Below are positions 52,065 through 60,780 of a stretch of DNA of 64,000 nucleotides, in pieces (position 1 is the stretch's first letter; each line of letters starts with the position of its first letter). Made by a program: the position numbers and the translations under genes. This DNA comes from CAZADA01 sp964526675 (GTDB lineage Bacteria > Pseudomonadota > Alphaproteobacteria > Caulobacterales > Maricaulaceae). The stretch is taken from the NCBI GenBank assembly GCA_964526675.1, contig CAZGLY010000004.1:1-64000 (forward strand), read 5' to 3'. The notes under the pieces are model-generated. The model made no database searches. It was not told the origin of the DNA and was given only the letters and a program-made list of their open reading frames with translations.

Positions 52065-53756
52065 TCAGCGGCGGCGCGGCGCCCCCAGTTCCGGCATGCC
52101 ATAGAGCCGGCCTTGCACCGCGTCGACGCCGATGCGGGCAAGCGCGGCCGCGTCGGCCTCATCACTGACGAACTCAGCGATGACGTCCATCGACAGGGCC
52201 CGGGCCAAGCGCACCAGCGCATCCACGAAACTGTATTGGCGCGTGTCATGGGCGACGCCGCGCACGAACCCGCCATCGATCTTCACTTCGCTCGGCTCAA
52301 TCGCCTGCAGCACGCGGAAGGACGTGTAGCCGGCGCCAAAATCATCCACGGAGAAGCGCGCGCCGGTCGCCCGCACGGCGTCCGCAAACGCGGCCACGCG
52401 CTCGCGCGCTTCCACGACACAGGTTTCCGTGAGTTCGACCGTCAGGCGATCCGCGCCCGCAAACGCCTGCAACGTCTCCAGGTATGCGCACGCCGCGTCG
52501 CTGCGCCGCACCGTCGCCCCGGAGACGTTCACAGACAGCGCGAGATCGCTGGACTGCCGCAGCGCCGCGATCGCCTGCTCCAACACACGCAGATCGACCC
52601 GGCGGATCAGCCCCGTCGTCTCCGCGACCTGGATGAAATCCGCCGTCTCGATGCGGGCGTCGCGCATGCGCGCCAAGCACTCGTAACGCAGCACAGACTC
52701 GTCGCGCAGGCGCACGATCGGCTGGAACGCAATCGCGATGCGGTCCTCCTCCAACGCGCGGAGGATCTCCGAACTCACCTCCGCTTGGCGCGCACGGCGA
52801 TGCTCGCCCGCCGCGGATGGCGAGGCGACGCGCAGCTCCCCTGGTCCCGCGCCCTTGGCGGTGTCCAGCGCCATCTCCGCTTGCGCCATCACAAGACGGC
52901 TGTCGCCATCGGTCGGGTTGACGATCACCGCGCCGCCCGACAGCGAGACCTCCATCGGCCCCAACCCCGTCTGGACCACGCCCTCGCTCGCTTGCCGCAT
53001 CACGCGCCGCACGGCCGCCTCCGCCCGCTCCGGCGGACAGCCTGAGAACAAGAGGCCAAACTTGTTGCCTGCGATCCGGCCCGTGACGTCAAAGCCGCGC
53101 CCGGCCCGCGAGAGACGTTGGCCCACAACCGCGATCAACTCATCGGCGGCGTCGAACCCAAATCGGGCGTTGAGCGCCGACAAGTCATCAATGGAGAGCA
53201 CCGCGTACACCATCGAGTCGCCGCGCCGGGCCGCGCGCGCGATCGCTTGCTCCATCGCCTCACGCAGACCGGGGCGCGCGAGCAAACCGGTCAGATCGTC
53301 CTCACGTGCAGAGGCCGCCAGCGCGCGTTCGCGCCGCTTCTGGCCCTCAATGCTGCGCAGCATGCCGACCAGCCGGCCCGGACGCACCCAAAGCGCGCGC
53401 TCCTCCACCCACACCGGCGCGCCGTCGCCCGCCATCAAGGTGTACTCCACACGAACAGCCGTCTGAGCCGCCACGCCGGCGTCGAGCAGACGCTCGCGCT
53501 TCCGTCGGGCGTCGTCGTTCATCAGGCTTTCAAAGCGCTCAAGCGTCCCGACATCGTCCACGGCGGCCACGCCGAGGACGTTGAGCACCGATCCCGGGTC
53601 CAGCCACCGCATCTCCCCCGTCACGGACTCGTGCTCGTAAACCGCGGCGCCGGCGAGCTTCAGCGCGGTGTGGACGCTGTCATGGTCTGGGATCTGATCA
53701 GGCGCATGAGCGCCGCGCGCCGCAGAAGCCTTACCCACCTGCACATCACACCCCAT
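52065..53756 (-). CDS. c-di-GMP signalling protein: PAS-like, degenerate GGDEF and EAL domains
   Basis: A 563-residue cytoplasmic protein. A PAS-like N-terminus spans about residues 30-140. The GGDEF domain (about 150-310) has AGNKF in place of GGDEF, so cyclase activity is unlikely. The EAL domain (about 325-560) has ECL (Glu359) for EAL but keeps the other metal and catalytic residues: Asn in VNVSG, Glu in VELTE, DD in SVDDFGAGYTSF, Lys in VKIDGGF and Glu/Gln in AEFVSDE and VQG. It is therefore a likely phosphodiesterase, perhaps GTP-regulated through its GGDEF domain. It is convergent with phaR. No membrane segment. Confidence 0.88.
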   Translation of the reverse strand: MGCDVQVGKASAARGAHAPDQIPDHDSVHTALKLAGAAVYEHESVTGEMRWLDPGSVLNVLGVAAVDDVGTLERFESLMNDDARRKRERLLDAGVAAQTAVRVEYTLMAGDGAPVWVEERALWVRPGRLVGMLRSIEGQKRRERALAASAREDDLTGLLARPGLREAMEQAIARAARRGDSMVYAVLSIDDLSALNARFGFDAADELIAVVGQRLSRAGRGFDVTGRIAGNKFGLLFSGCPPERAEAAVRRVMRQASEGVVQTGLGPMEVSLSGGAVIVNPTDGDSRLVMAQAEMALDTAKGAGPGELRVASPSAAGEHRRARQAEVSSEILRALEEDRIAIAFQPIVRLRDESVLRYECLARMRDARIETADFIQVAETTGLIRRVDLRVLEQAIAALRQSSDLALSVNVSGATVRRSDAACAYLETLQAFAGADRLTVELTETCVVEARERVAAFADAVRATGARFSVDDFGAGYTSFRVLQAIEPSEVKIDGGFVRGVAHDTRQYSFVDALVRLARALSMDVIAEFVSDEADAAALARIGVDAVQGRLYGMPELGAPRRR

Positions 53757-53864
53757 GGCACGCGCCGCGCCAATCTGGGCGGGCAGGATAAACTGTCACC
53801 CGCATCCGCTGAAAAAAGGTTCAATTTTCGCCGGCGTCGGCGCCATTTTTGCTGTGGGGTTAAT

Positions 53865-54146
53865 ATGAAATTGACCCGATCGTTCACGCCCGGCCTTCCC
53901 GCGGTCGCGCCCATCGCGCGTTTGCCCGCGTTGGGCGCGCGGACTCGTCGCGAGGCGCCGCCCCCGGCCCCGTCCCCCGGCGTCCAGACGCCTGCGGCCG
54001 CGCGGTTATCGAGCCCGGCGCCCCTGTACGTGGCGACCATCACCCTGGGTGAGGATGCGGAGATCAGCCTGCGCGCCCAACGCGCTTACGCCAACGCGCT
54101 GGGGCTCAATGGGCGCGCCAAACGGCGTCGCGGCGTCACCGCGTAA
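53865..54146 (+). CDS. Possible small protein (93 aa), unrecognised
   Basis: An open frame from ATG at 53865 (MKLTRSFTPGLP) to 54146. It has a Pro/Ala-rich middle and a C-terminal ATITLGEDAEISLRAQRAYA helix ending in a basic tail. It is preceded by an AT-rich stretch and GTGGGG, which gives it more support than other short frames here. No family is recognised and no signal peptide or membrane segment is present. It could be spurious. Confidence 0.45.
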   Translation: MKLTRSFTPGLPAVAPIARLPALGARTRREAPPPAPSPGVQTPAAARLSSPAPLYVATITLGEDAEISLRAQRAYANALGLNGRAKRRRGVTA

Positions 54147-54168
54147 CACGCCGACCGCACGCGCGACG

Positions 54169-54609
54169 TCAGTCGCCGAAGTCCTGACCAACGGCGATGT
54201 CTCGCCGCGCCGTGACGATCGTCACGATGAAGCCAGCCAAAACGTCCAGCAGCGTCATCAGCGTGATCAAGAAAAACACGGAGGTGGCGAACGGCTTGAA
54301 CAGCAGAAACTCAACCAAGCAGACGATAAAGAGAATCATCGACAGCGAGTGATTGAAAATCGCCGCCTTGCCCGTATTCGTGGCCTTCAGCAGTTCGAGA
54401 AACAGAAACAGAAGACCCAGCGTCAAAATGACGTCAGCCGGCGCAATCTGCCATTGCCCGCCCGTCGGAAGCGGCACCGTCACGAATTCGGTGCGGAAAT
54501 ACTGTGCGACGTTTTCTTCCGCGTTCACAAACAACGCCCGGCCCCAGGCCACCGCGTTGTAGACGATCACGGGAATGATCAGCAGAGGGAAGCTCGTGTA
54601 ACTGGACAT
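54169..54609 (-). CDS. Small multi-pass membrane protein
   Basis: A 146-residue protein with four membrane segments: SFPLLIIPVIVYNAVAWG, DVILTLGLLFLFLELL, LSMILFIVCLVEFLLF and SVFFLITLMTLLDVLAGFIV. A loop between the first two carries PLPTGGQW. I chose ATG at 54609 with GGGG upstream; the frame extends to 54684. No family recognised. It lies 119 bases downstream of the glycosyltransferase on the same strand, which suggests an envelope role. Confidence 0.8.
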   Translation of the reverse strand: MSSYTSFPLLIIPVIVYNAVAWGRALFVNAEENVAQYFRTEFVTVPLPTGGQWQIAPADVILTLGLLFLFLELLKATNTGKAAIFNHSLSMILFIVCLVEFLLFKPFATSVFFLITLMTLLDVLAGFIVTIVTARRDIAVGQDFGD

Positions 54610-54728
54610 GGGACCCCGATCCGCCGAACCCTCCCGGCGCCTTCTTCGTTTCACGCTCTCGCTGGCTAGCAGATAATTCACCATGGCGCATCCGTCCTCG
54701 CGGCCAGCCTAGCGCGTCGACCGCACGC

Positions 54729-55472
54729 CTAGAACTCCCGAATGTCACTTGGTCGTCGCGCGCGTGAATTCAGCCACATCACCCCCAGCACGTCCGTGAC
54801 CGACGACGCGAGACGGCCAAAATTCGTGTACTTCGACCGGCCATGGCGCCGGGGACGGTGATTGACGTCCTCAAACCCGATCTCAAACCCCTCCCGCAGC
54901 ATCAAGGCCGGGAGGAACCGATGCATGTGGTCGAAATAGGGCAACCGCAAGAACGCCTCACGGCGGAACACCTTCAACCCGCAGCCCGTATCCTCGGCTT
55001 GGTCTTTCAACAAACGACGGCGGACCAGATTGGCGAACTGGGACCCGAAACGCTTCCACAGCGTGTCGCGCCGTTTGCGCCGGCGCCCGCCGATCATCGC
55101 CACCTCCAGCGGCGCGTCCGCCAGCCGATCGGCCAAGCGCGGCACGTCCGCGGGGTCGTTCTGCCCATCGCCGTCCAGCGTGGCGACCAAAGGCGCGCGC
55201 GCGGCGACGACGCCCGTGCGCACCGCACGGCTTTGCCCCGCGTTGCGGGCGTGGCCGATCATGCGCAGGCTGGGGTGCCGCGCCTTAAGCGCGACGAGCT
55301 GATCGCGCGTCGCGTCGCGGCTGGCGTCGTCGACGAAAATCATCTCGAACCGCCGGCCGTGCAACGCCGTCTCGATCTCGCGGGCGAGCTCGCCCACATT
55401 GTCTTCTTCATTAAACACAGGCACCACGACAGAGATGTCCGGCGCGACACTGTTCGACGTCATGTCCGGCAT
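54729..55472 (-). CDS. Family 2 glycosyltransferase (DPM1/ArnC-like)
   Basis: A 247-residue transferase that probably makes a polyprenyl-phosphate sugar at the cytoplasmic face. The GT-A motifs are SVVVPVFNEEDNVGEL, FVDDASRDATRDQL and the metal-binding LDGDGQNDPADVPRL; GCGLKVFRREAFLRLPYF and RRHGRSKYTN are typical of dolichol-phosphate-mannose-type enzymes. There are no C-terminal membrane helices. Start ATG at 55472; the one at 55463 is possible. It is divergent from the ArnT-type gene, which may use its product. Confidence 0.9.
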   Translation of the reverse strand: MPDMTSNSVAPDISVVVPVFNEEDNVGELAREIETALHGRRFEMIFVDDASRDATRDQLVALKARHPSLRMIGHARNAGQSRAVRTGVVAARAPLVATLDGDGQNDPADVPRLADRLADAPLEVAMIGGRRRKRRDTLWKRFGSQFANLVRRRLLKDQAEDTGCGLKVFRREAFLRLPYFDHMHRFLPALMLREGFEIGFEDVNHRPRRHGRSKYTNFGRLASSVTDVLGVMWLNSRARRPSDIREF

Positions 55473-55694
55473 CGTGCGCCATCCCCAAAGGGCGCATCCC
55501 ACGACCAAGGGTGCTCGCAACTGCGGCGGTGATAGCCCAAGCGCAGAGACAGGGCTTGCCCTTTTTTCACTCCCGAGCGTCATTGTCACATGGCGGGCCG
55601 TCGGCGTGGCGGCGACGTCTCCCGCCTTTTTGATGACGCGCCCGACCCCTCCATTAGGGTCTGGCTCAAACGCGATGAGGACGCGCGCATTCGC

Positions 55695-57518
55695 ATGTTT
55701 GCTCGAACACCGCCAGCGCCGCTGCTGATCGTGCTCGCGTTGACGGCGGGCCTGTGCGGCGTGTTCGTCGTGCCGCCCCTCGACCGCGACGAAGCGCGTT
55801 ACGCCCAAGCCACAGCCCAGATGCTGGAGACGGGCGACTTTGTGGAGATCCGCTTTCAGGACGCGGCGCGCAATAAAAAGCCGGTCGGCGTCCATTGGCT
55901 GCAAGCCGCCTCTGTGGCCGCGCTCTCCAGCGCGGAGGCCCGCGCCATTTGGGCGTACCGCATCCCGTCCGTGCTGTGTTTCATCATCGCCGTGCTCGCG
56001 ACCTTTTGGACCGGCAAGCGCTTGCTCGGACCCGAACAGGCCCGCGCCGGGGCCGCGTTGCTGGCGGTGTGCGTGTTGGGCGGCGTGGAGGCGGGCATCG
56101 CGAAGACGGACGCGGCGCTGCTGGCGGCGACGACTGTGGCGATGGCGGCTCTCGCGGCGTTCTACCGCGGCGCCGGCGCGGGAGCGATCGTGACGTTTTG
56201 GCTCGCGGTGGCCGCCGGCGTCCTGCTCAAGGGCCCCGTCACGCCGATGATTGCGGGTCTGGCCCTATTGTTTTTGATCGCGGTTGAGCGCAACGGGCGC
56301 TGGGCGACGCGTCTCGTGTGGCCGCCCTTCGGGTTGGCCCTGGGCGTGGCCGTGGCCGCGCCTTGGTTCGTGGCGATCGGCGCGCTCACGGAAGGCGCGT
56401 TCTTTATGGACGCCCTGGGCAAGGACCTCGGCCCCAAAATGATCTCCGGTCATGAAAGCCATGGCGGGCCGGTGGGGTTCCACACCCTGTTGTTGCCGTT
56501 TCTGATTTGGCCGGCGACGCTGTTTCTGTTGCCGGGCTTGGTTCAGGGCGCAAAGGCGATCCGCAGCCCCCTCATGACCCGCGAGCGCGACGGCCTGCGC
56601 TTCTTGATGGCCTGGGCCATACCCAGCTGGCTGCTGTTTGAGGTCACGCCCACCAAACTCGCCCATTACCCGCTGCCGCTCTATCCCGCCCTGGCGCTCC
56701 TCGCCGGCTCCGCCTTTTGCGCGTTCAAGCAACACCACATCAGCGCGCGGCGCGCCGGGCTCACCGCGGTGTCGGTCCAGCTGTTCACCTTGGTCGGGTT
56801 GGCGCACATCGTGTTGCTGATGCTGATGTACGGCTTGAGCGAGGTGCCCGGCGGCGCGCGGCCTCAGGTGACCAGCCTCGCCGAAGGCGTTGAGCTGATC
56901 GGCGCGGCCGCCGCAGCCTTGCCCCCCCTTGCGTGGGTCGCCGGCGCGTTGGGCGCCGGGTTCATCTCGTTCGCGCCCTTTGGCCTGGTCCGCGCGCCGT
57001 ACGCTCTGTTAGCGAGCGCGCTCATCGCGGGGTTGGCCTGGCATGTCGCCGCGACCCAGATCGTCGCCCCGCGGCAAGACACGCTCTTCGTCAGCCGGGC
57101 CGTGGTGGACGAGCTGGAGGCGTTGAGCCTGCACCCGCGGCTCAGCGCCAACACGCATCCGCCCCTGACCTCAACCGGCTTCAGCGAACCCAGCCTTGTC
57201 TTCCTCACCGACACCAACACCCGGCTGACCACGCCCGACCGGGCGGCGCACATCGCCGCCGCAGAAGCCGGGCGCGCGGCGATTGTCGAAGCGCGGGTCG
57301 AGGACGCCTTCTTGCAACGTTTGACCGAAGTCGGGGCGGACGCGGTGCGCGTCGGGCGGATCGACGGGCTGAACTATTCCCGCGGCGATTTTGTCGAGCT
57401 GTACATCTATCGCACGACCCGTCCCGCCAACCCGGCCGCCCTGGGCGCCGCGTTGCAAGACGCCGCCATCGGTCAAGCAGAAGCGGAAAACGGCGCGACG
57501 GGGCCGTCGCGCCGCTGA
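55695..57518 (+). CDS. GT39/ArnT-type polyprenyl-phosphate-sugar glycosyltransferase
   Basis: A 607-residue polytopic membrane enzyme. The catalytic loop is PPLDRDEARYAQATAQMLE with the Asp/Glu pair typical of PMT/ArnT enzymes, followed by KKPVGVHWLQAA. About ten membrane helices follow (GAIVTFWLAVAAGVLLKGPV, LVWPPFGLALGVAVAAPWFV and others), then LAHYPLPLYPALALL and a periplasmic C-terminal domain. It should transfer a sugar from a lipid carrier to lipid A, a glycan or a protein. ATG at 55695 is used; ATG at 55590 could add 35 residues. Confidence 0.9.
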   Translation: MFARTPPAPLLIVLALTAGLCGVFVVPPLDRDEARYAQATAQMLETGDFVEIRFQDAARNKKPVGVHWLQAASVAALSSAEARAIWAYRIPSVLCFIIAVLATFWTGKRLLGPEQARAGAALLAVCVLGGVEAGIAKTDAALLAATTVAMAALAAFYRGAGAGAIVTFWLAVAAGVLLKGPVTPMIAGLALLFLIAVERNGRWATRLVWPPFGLALGVAVAAPWFVAIGALTEGAFFMDALGKDLGPKMISGHESHGGPVGFHTLLLPFLIWPATLFLLPGLVQGAKAIRSPLMTRERDGLRFLMAWAIPSWLLFEVTPTKLAHYPLPLYPALALLAGSAFCAFKQHHISARRAGLTAVSVQLFTLVGLAHIVLLMLMYGLSEVPGGARPQVTSLAEGVELIGAAAAALPPLAWVAGALGAGFISFAPFGLVRAPYALLASALIAGLAWHVAATQIVAPRQDTLFVSRAVVDELEALSLHPRLSANTHPPLTSTGFSEPSLVFLTDTNTRLTTPDRAAHIAAAEAGRAAIVEARVEDAFLQRLTEVGADAVRVGRIDGLNYSRGDFVELYIYRTTRPANPAALGAALQDAAIGQAEAENGATGPSRR

Positions 57519-57584
57519 CATCCGATCACCACGGGCGATCACCACGGGTCGAACAGGAACGAGGGGCTGGCCCTCAGGCGACTG

Positions 57585-58505
57585 TCACGAGCCGCCGCAT
57601 TCCCGCAGGGCCCGATGCGCGTCGCACATGCATTGATCCGTCGGCGCCTCGTCGGTGGACAGCCAATCGTCATTGGCCGCGGACCCGCGCAAACTGTCGT
57701 TGGCCGCCGCCGGAGGACGCGCGGGCGCGACGGCTTCCTCCACAGGGATCGCCGCGCCGATGCGCTGCGCGCTCTCCCGCAATTGAGGCAGGTGCTCCGC
57801 AACCACCGCTTCCGGGCGCAAGGCGGTGCGGATAAAGCGCATGCTTAAGATCGCGCGCAAGCTGTCGGCGGCGTCCCGGACCGGCACGGCGATGGAGGCT
57901 TCACGGCCGATCACCCTGAGATCCAAGGCGTAGTCCAAACGCGCCGCCGCCTTGGCCGCGTCGCAGGTGTGCGCGCACGCCTCCGCCGGGGCGCCCTGCT
58001 GGCGCGCGAGGGCCAAAAGCGCGTTGCGTTCCTCCGGGCCCGCAAGCGCGATCCGCATAATGCCGGCGGCGCTGTTGGCGAGGTCGACCTCGGCGCCCGC
58101 GGCGTAGCGTTCGATGGCCACGGGGCTGATGTCGTCGGTGACGACGCGCAATTGCAGCGCTCCGCCACGCACCATGCACAGCATCAACGGCCACAGCACC
58201 GCCTTGCACAGCCCTTCAAGCTCGGGCGCCGCGACCTCCGCCACCCACGGCTCGTCGTAGAGACCGCCGGCCAGCCCTTGCACGCGCTCGGTCGGGCGAT
58301 AGCGGTCGTCGCCCGGGTCGCGCACGGCGAAGCCGCCCTGGCACAGGGTTTCCAAGATCCGATACGCGGTTGTTCGCGGGAGATGCGTGGCGTTCGCGAC
58401 GTCAGTGACGCTGCAGCCGTCGCGCCCGTTGAGGGTTTCCAACGTTTCCAGCCCTCGCAAGAGAGCACGGATGGGTCGAATAGGGTCTCTCCCACGCACG
58501 TCCAT
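57585..58505 (-). CDS. IclR-family transcriptional regulator with C-terminal extension
   Basis: A 306-residue regulator. The winged-helix domain (about residues 10-75) has CSVTDVANATHLPRTTAYRI as the helix-turn-helix; the effector domain follows with AERYAAGAEVDL-like and SIAVPVRDAADSLRAILSM segments. The last 50 residues are an Ala/Asp-rich tail with CMCDAHRALREC that I do not know from the family. ATG at 58505 follows GAGGG. It stands between glycan genes. A palindrome lies 18 bases upstream. Effector and targets are unknown. Confidence 0.9.
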   Translation of the reverse strand: MDVRGRDPIRPIRALLRGLETLETLNGRDGCSVTDVANATHLPRTTAYRILETLCQGGFAVRDPGDDRYRPTERVQGLAGGLYDEPWVAEVAAPELEGLCKAVLWPLMLCMVRGGALQLRVVTDDISPVAIERYAAGAEVDLANSAAGIMRIALAGPEERNALLALARQQGAPAEACAHTCDAAKAAARLDYALDLRVIGREASIAVPVRDAADSLRAILSMRFIRTALRPEAVVAEHLPQLRESAQRIGAAIPVEEAVAPARPPAAANDSLRGSAANDDWLSTDEAPTDQCMCDAHRALRECGGS

Positions 58506-58523
58506 GATCACCCTCATTCATAT

Positions 58524-58536
58524 TTTGGTGACCAAA
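58524..58536. promoter_or_regulatory. Palindrome upstream of the IclR gene
   Basis: TTTGGT-G-ACCAAA is a perfect inverted repeat with six-base arms and one central base. It lies 18-31 bases before the IclR-family start codon, in an AT-rich promoter region. Size and place fit autoregulation by the IclR protein, whose dimers bind such sites. This role is inferred. Confidence 0.6.
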
Positions 58537-58570
58537 GCGTAGCGGACAAAAAATGAGTCGCCAATTCGCG

Positions 58571-59521
58571 CTAGGCGGATCGCACAATTCTCTTGTGAAC
58601 AGTTGACCGCGCAACGCCCGCGAGCAACGCCGCAACCACCACGACCGGCGCCGCCAGCAACGCAACCGCGCGGCTTGGCGCGCAATGCGAAAATTTGATG
58701 AAGTACTTCGCGAAGCCCACGCCCTTGTACCAGGCGATTTTCACGGAGCTCGCCGGGCTCGTGGAGCCTTCGTGGACGACCACCGCCTGGGGCGTAAACA
58801 CCACCGCGCCGCCGTGCTCGCGCGCGGTGCGGCACAGATCCACGTCCTCCACGTGTAAGAAATAGCGTTCGTCGAACCCGCCGATCGCCCGGAAGTCGTC
58901 CGCCCGCATCATCAAGCACGCGCCCGACACCGCGGACACCCGCGACGGAAGCTCCGGCGTGGGGTCGTCTTGGTAGTGAATGGTGCGGAACGCCGAGTGA
59001 ACGCCGCCAAGGGCGGTCAGGCCCGCGAACTCCACAAACGCCGACCACAAGGTCAGCGCCCCGCGGCGCGCTCCCCGCTGCTCGCGCCCATCCGCGCCGA
59101 GCACGCGCCCGCCGGCGATCCATGGCCGCGGCGCGCTTTCGCCGGCTTCCGCCAAGCGCAGCGCCGCCCCCGGTTCGATCACCGCGTCGGGGTTGAGGAA
59201 CAACAGCCGCTCAGAGCGCGCGTGACGCGCGCCGAGATTGCACCCCTTCGAGAAACCGACATTGCCCTGTCCCCAGACAATGCGGAAATCCTTGCGCGCC
59301 GCCGCCGTCGTGATCAGCCGCGCGCGCGTCTCGCGCGGATTGCCGTTATCGACCAGGATCACCTCGTCGATGTCCGGCGCGGAGAGCGCGGCCTCGACGC
59401 ACTTGAACAACAACGGACCGGTCCGCCACGACACGATCACCGCTGCGACAGAAGGCCGCGGGCGCGCGATGATCGACGTCATCGCCGGGTGGGTGGCCAA
59501 TTCGGCCAAATGCACAGTCAT
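58571..59521 (-). CDS. Family 2 glycosyltransferase (rhamnosyltransferase-like)
   Basis: A 316-residue GT-A enzyme. It shows VAAVIVSWRTGPLLFKCVEA, EVILVDNGNPRETR, NVGFSKGCNLGARHARSE, LFLNPDAVIEPGA and the C-terminal HVEDVDLCRTAREHG acceptor region, as in WbbL-type rhamnosyltransferases. A single membrane segment (AVALLAAPVVVVAALLAGVA) lies near the C-terminus. It should add a sugar to a surface glycan. ATG at 59521 overlaps the O-antigen-ligase-like stop (ATGA), so the two are coupled. Confidence 0.92.
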   Translation of the reverse strand: MTVHLAELATHPAMTSIIARPRPSVAAVIVSWRTGPLLFKCVEAALSAPDIDEVILVDNGNPRETRARLITTAAARKDFRIVWGQGNVGFSKGCNLGARHARSERLLFLNPDAVIEPGAALRLAEAGESAPRPWIAGGRVLGADGREQRGARRGALTLWSAFVEFAGLTALGGVHSAFRTIHYQDDPTPELPSRVSAVSGACLMMRADDFRAIGGFDERYFLHVEDVDLCRTAREHGGAVVFTPQAVVVHEGSTSPASSVKIAWYKGVGFAKYFIKFSHCAPSRAVALLAAPVVVVAALLAGVARSTVHKRIVRSA

Positions 59522-60780
59522 GTTTTGCGCTCCCCTCGAGCTGCAGCCCCCACCAACACACACGCCCCCAACGCCAGGAAAGCGGTGGCGATCCACCACT
59601 CCTGCCACACGCCATAGCTGACTCCCGCCATGGACGTGAAACTCAAAATCGTCCCGGCCGCCGCCACGGCCGCGGGTCGCGTCAAGCCCGGCCAGCGCGC
59701 CGCCCGCCACGCCCCCAGCGTGACCGCGATCGTCAACAGCGCGGCCCCCACCGCGCCGGTTTCGTACCAAACGTGCAGACCTGCGTTGTGCGGGTGCAGC
59801 GCCATCGCGTCAAAACGGACGCCGCGAAGCTCCATGTAATCGGTGTGCGTGCGCATTCCGTCGAGACCATGGCCAAAGATCGGCGCCTCCGCGACGCCGC
59901 TGGCCACGCGCCGCCAAATCTCCAAGCGTTGCTCCCACGACAACGGCAGACGCGCGCGCCACGCCGGCGGCGCATGCGCCAACAGGCCGATCACCGGCGC
60001 CGCCGCCACGCTGAGCCCGGCCAACGCGCCCGCCGCCACAACGCTCGCCCGGGGCCACACGCAGGCCGCCGCCATCGCCGCGCCGCCCGCCAACAGGCCC
60101 AACAGATTGCCGCTGATCTCAAACACAACGCCGCCCGCCGCGACGGTCACGATCACAACCGCCGCCGCAGCCCGGGTCGCCCCGCCGCGGATCCACGCCC
60201 CCGCTGCGACCGCCGGGACCAGCGCCGCAAGCACCGACAACCCATGGCCGAGATTGCGCCACACCTCGCCCTGCGGCCGCTCCCACCGGCCATAGGCCCG
60301 CGTCAGCGCGCCGCCCGAGGCGATCTCCAGGGCGAACGCCGCGCACGCGCTCAACGCCGCGAACAGCAACAGCGCCTCGATGTCCGCGCGATCGCGCGCG
60401 GCAACGCCCGCGCACGCCACCACGAAAAGCGCATACGCCGGCGCGCCCGCGGCCAGGCGCACGACGCGATCCGGCGCGTCATAGGGCGACCACGCGAAGC
60501 TCACGATCGCCCACGCGAAAAAGGCCGCCGTCACCCACACCGTGGGATCCCACGTCGCCGCGCCGCGCCAGAAACGCGCATCGAGCCGCCCCATCAGAGC
60601 AACCACGCCGCCCGTCGCCACGACCGGGGCGATCGCCAGGCCGCCGGTCACCATCGCAAAACCCGTCACCAAGAACACGCCGGAGACGGCCCATCTGTCC
60701 CAGCGCGCTTGGGTGACCCGCCCGACCAAGGCGACGCGCGCCGGCGCTTGCGCGCCCGCGAGGGTGACGTCCGCCGTCAC
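59518..60780 (-). CDS. O-antigen ligase/polymerase-like membrane protein
   Basis: A 420-residue protein with about ten to twelve membrane helices. The large periplasmic loop and the motif LHPHNAGLHVWYETGAVGAAL are typical of the Wzy_C/O-antigen ligase family, whose conserved His acts in glycan transfer from undecaprenyl diphosphate. GTG at 60780 overlaps the thrS stop (GTGA). It probably joins or polymerises a surface glycan with the following glycosyltransferase. Ligase and polymerase roles cannot be separated by sequence. Confidence 0.88.
   Translation of the reverse strand: MTADVTLAGAQAPARVALVGRVTQARWDRWAVSGVFLVTGFAMVTGGLAIAPVVATGGVVALMGRLDARFWRGAATWDPTVWVTAAFFAWAIVSFAWSPYDAPDRVVRLAAGAPAYALFVVACAGVAARDRADIEALLLFAALSACAAFALEIASGGALTRAYGRWERPQGEVWRNLGHGLSVLAALVPAVAAGAWIRGGATRAAAAVVIVTVAAGGVVFEISGNLLGLLAGGAAMAAACVWPRASVVAAGALAGLSVAAAPVIGLLAHAPPAWRARLPLSWEQRLEIWRRVASGVAEAPIFGHGLDGMRTHTDYMELRGVRFDAMALHPHNAGLHVWYETGAVGAALLTIAVTLGAWRAARWPGLTRPAAVAAAGTILSFTSMAGVSYGVWQEWWIATAFLALGACVLVGAAARGERKT

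Noticed and set aside
52045..52075. CGCCGCC / GGCGGCG inverted repeat between phaR and the GGDEF/EAL gene
   Set aside because: Seven-base GC arms arise by chance in such GC-rich DNA and no T-run follows.
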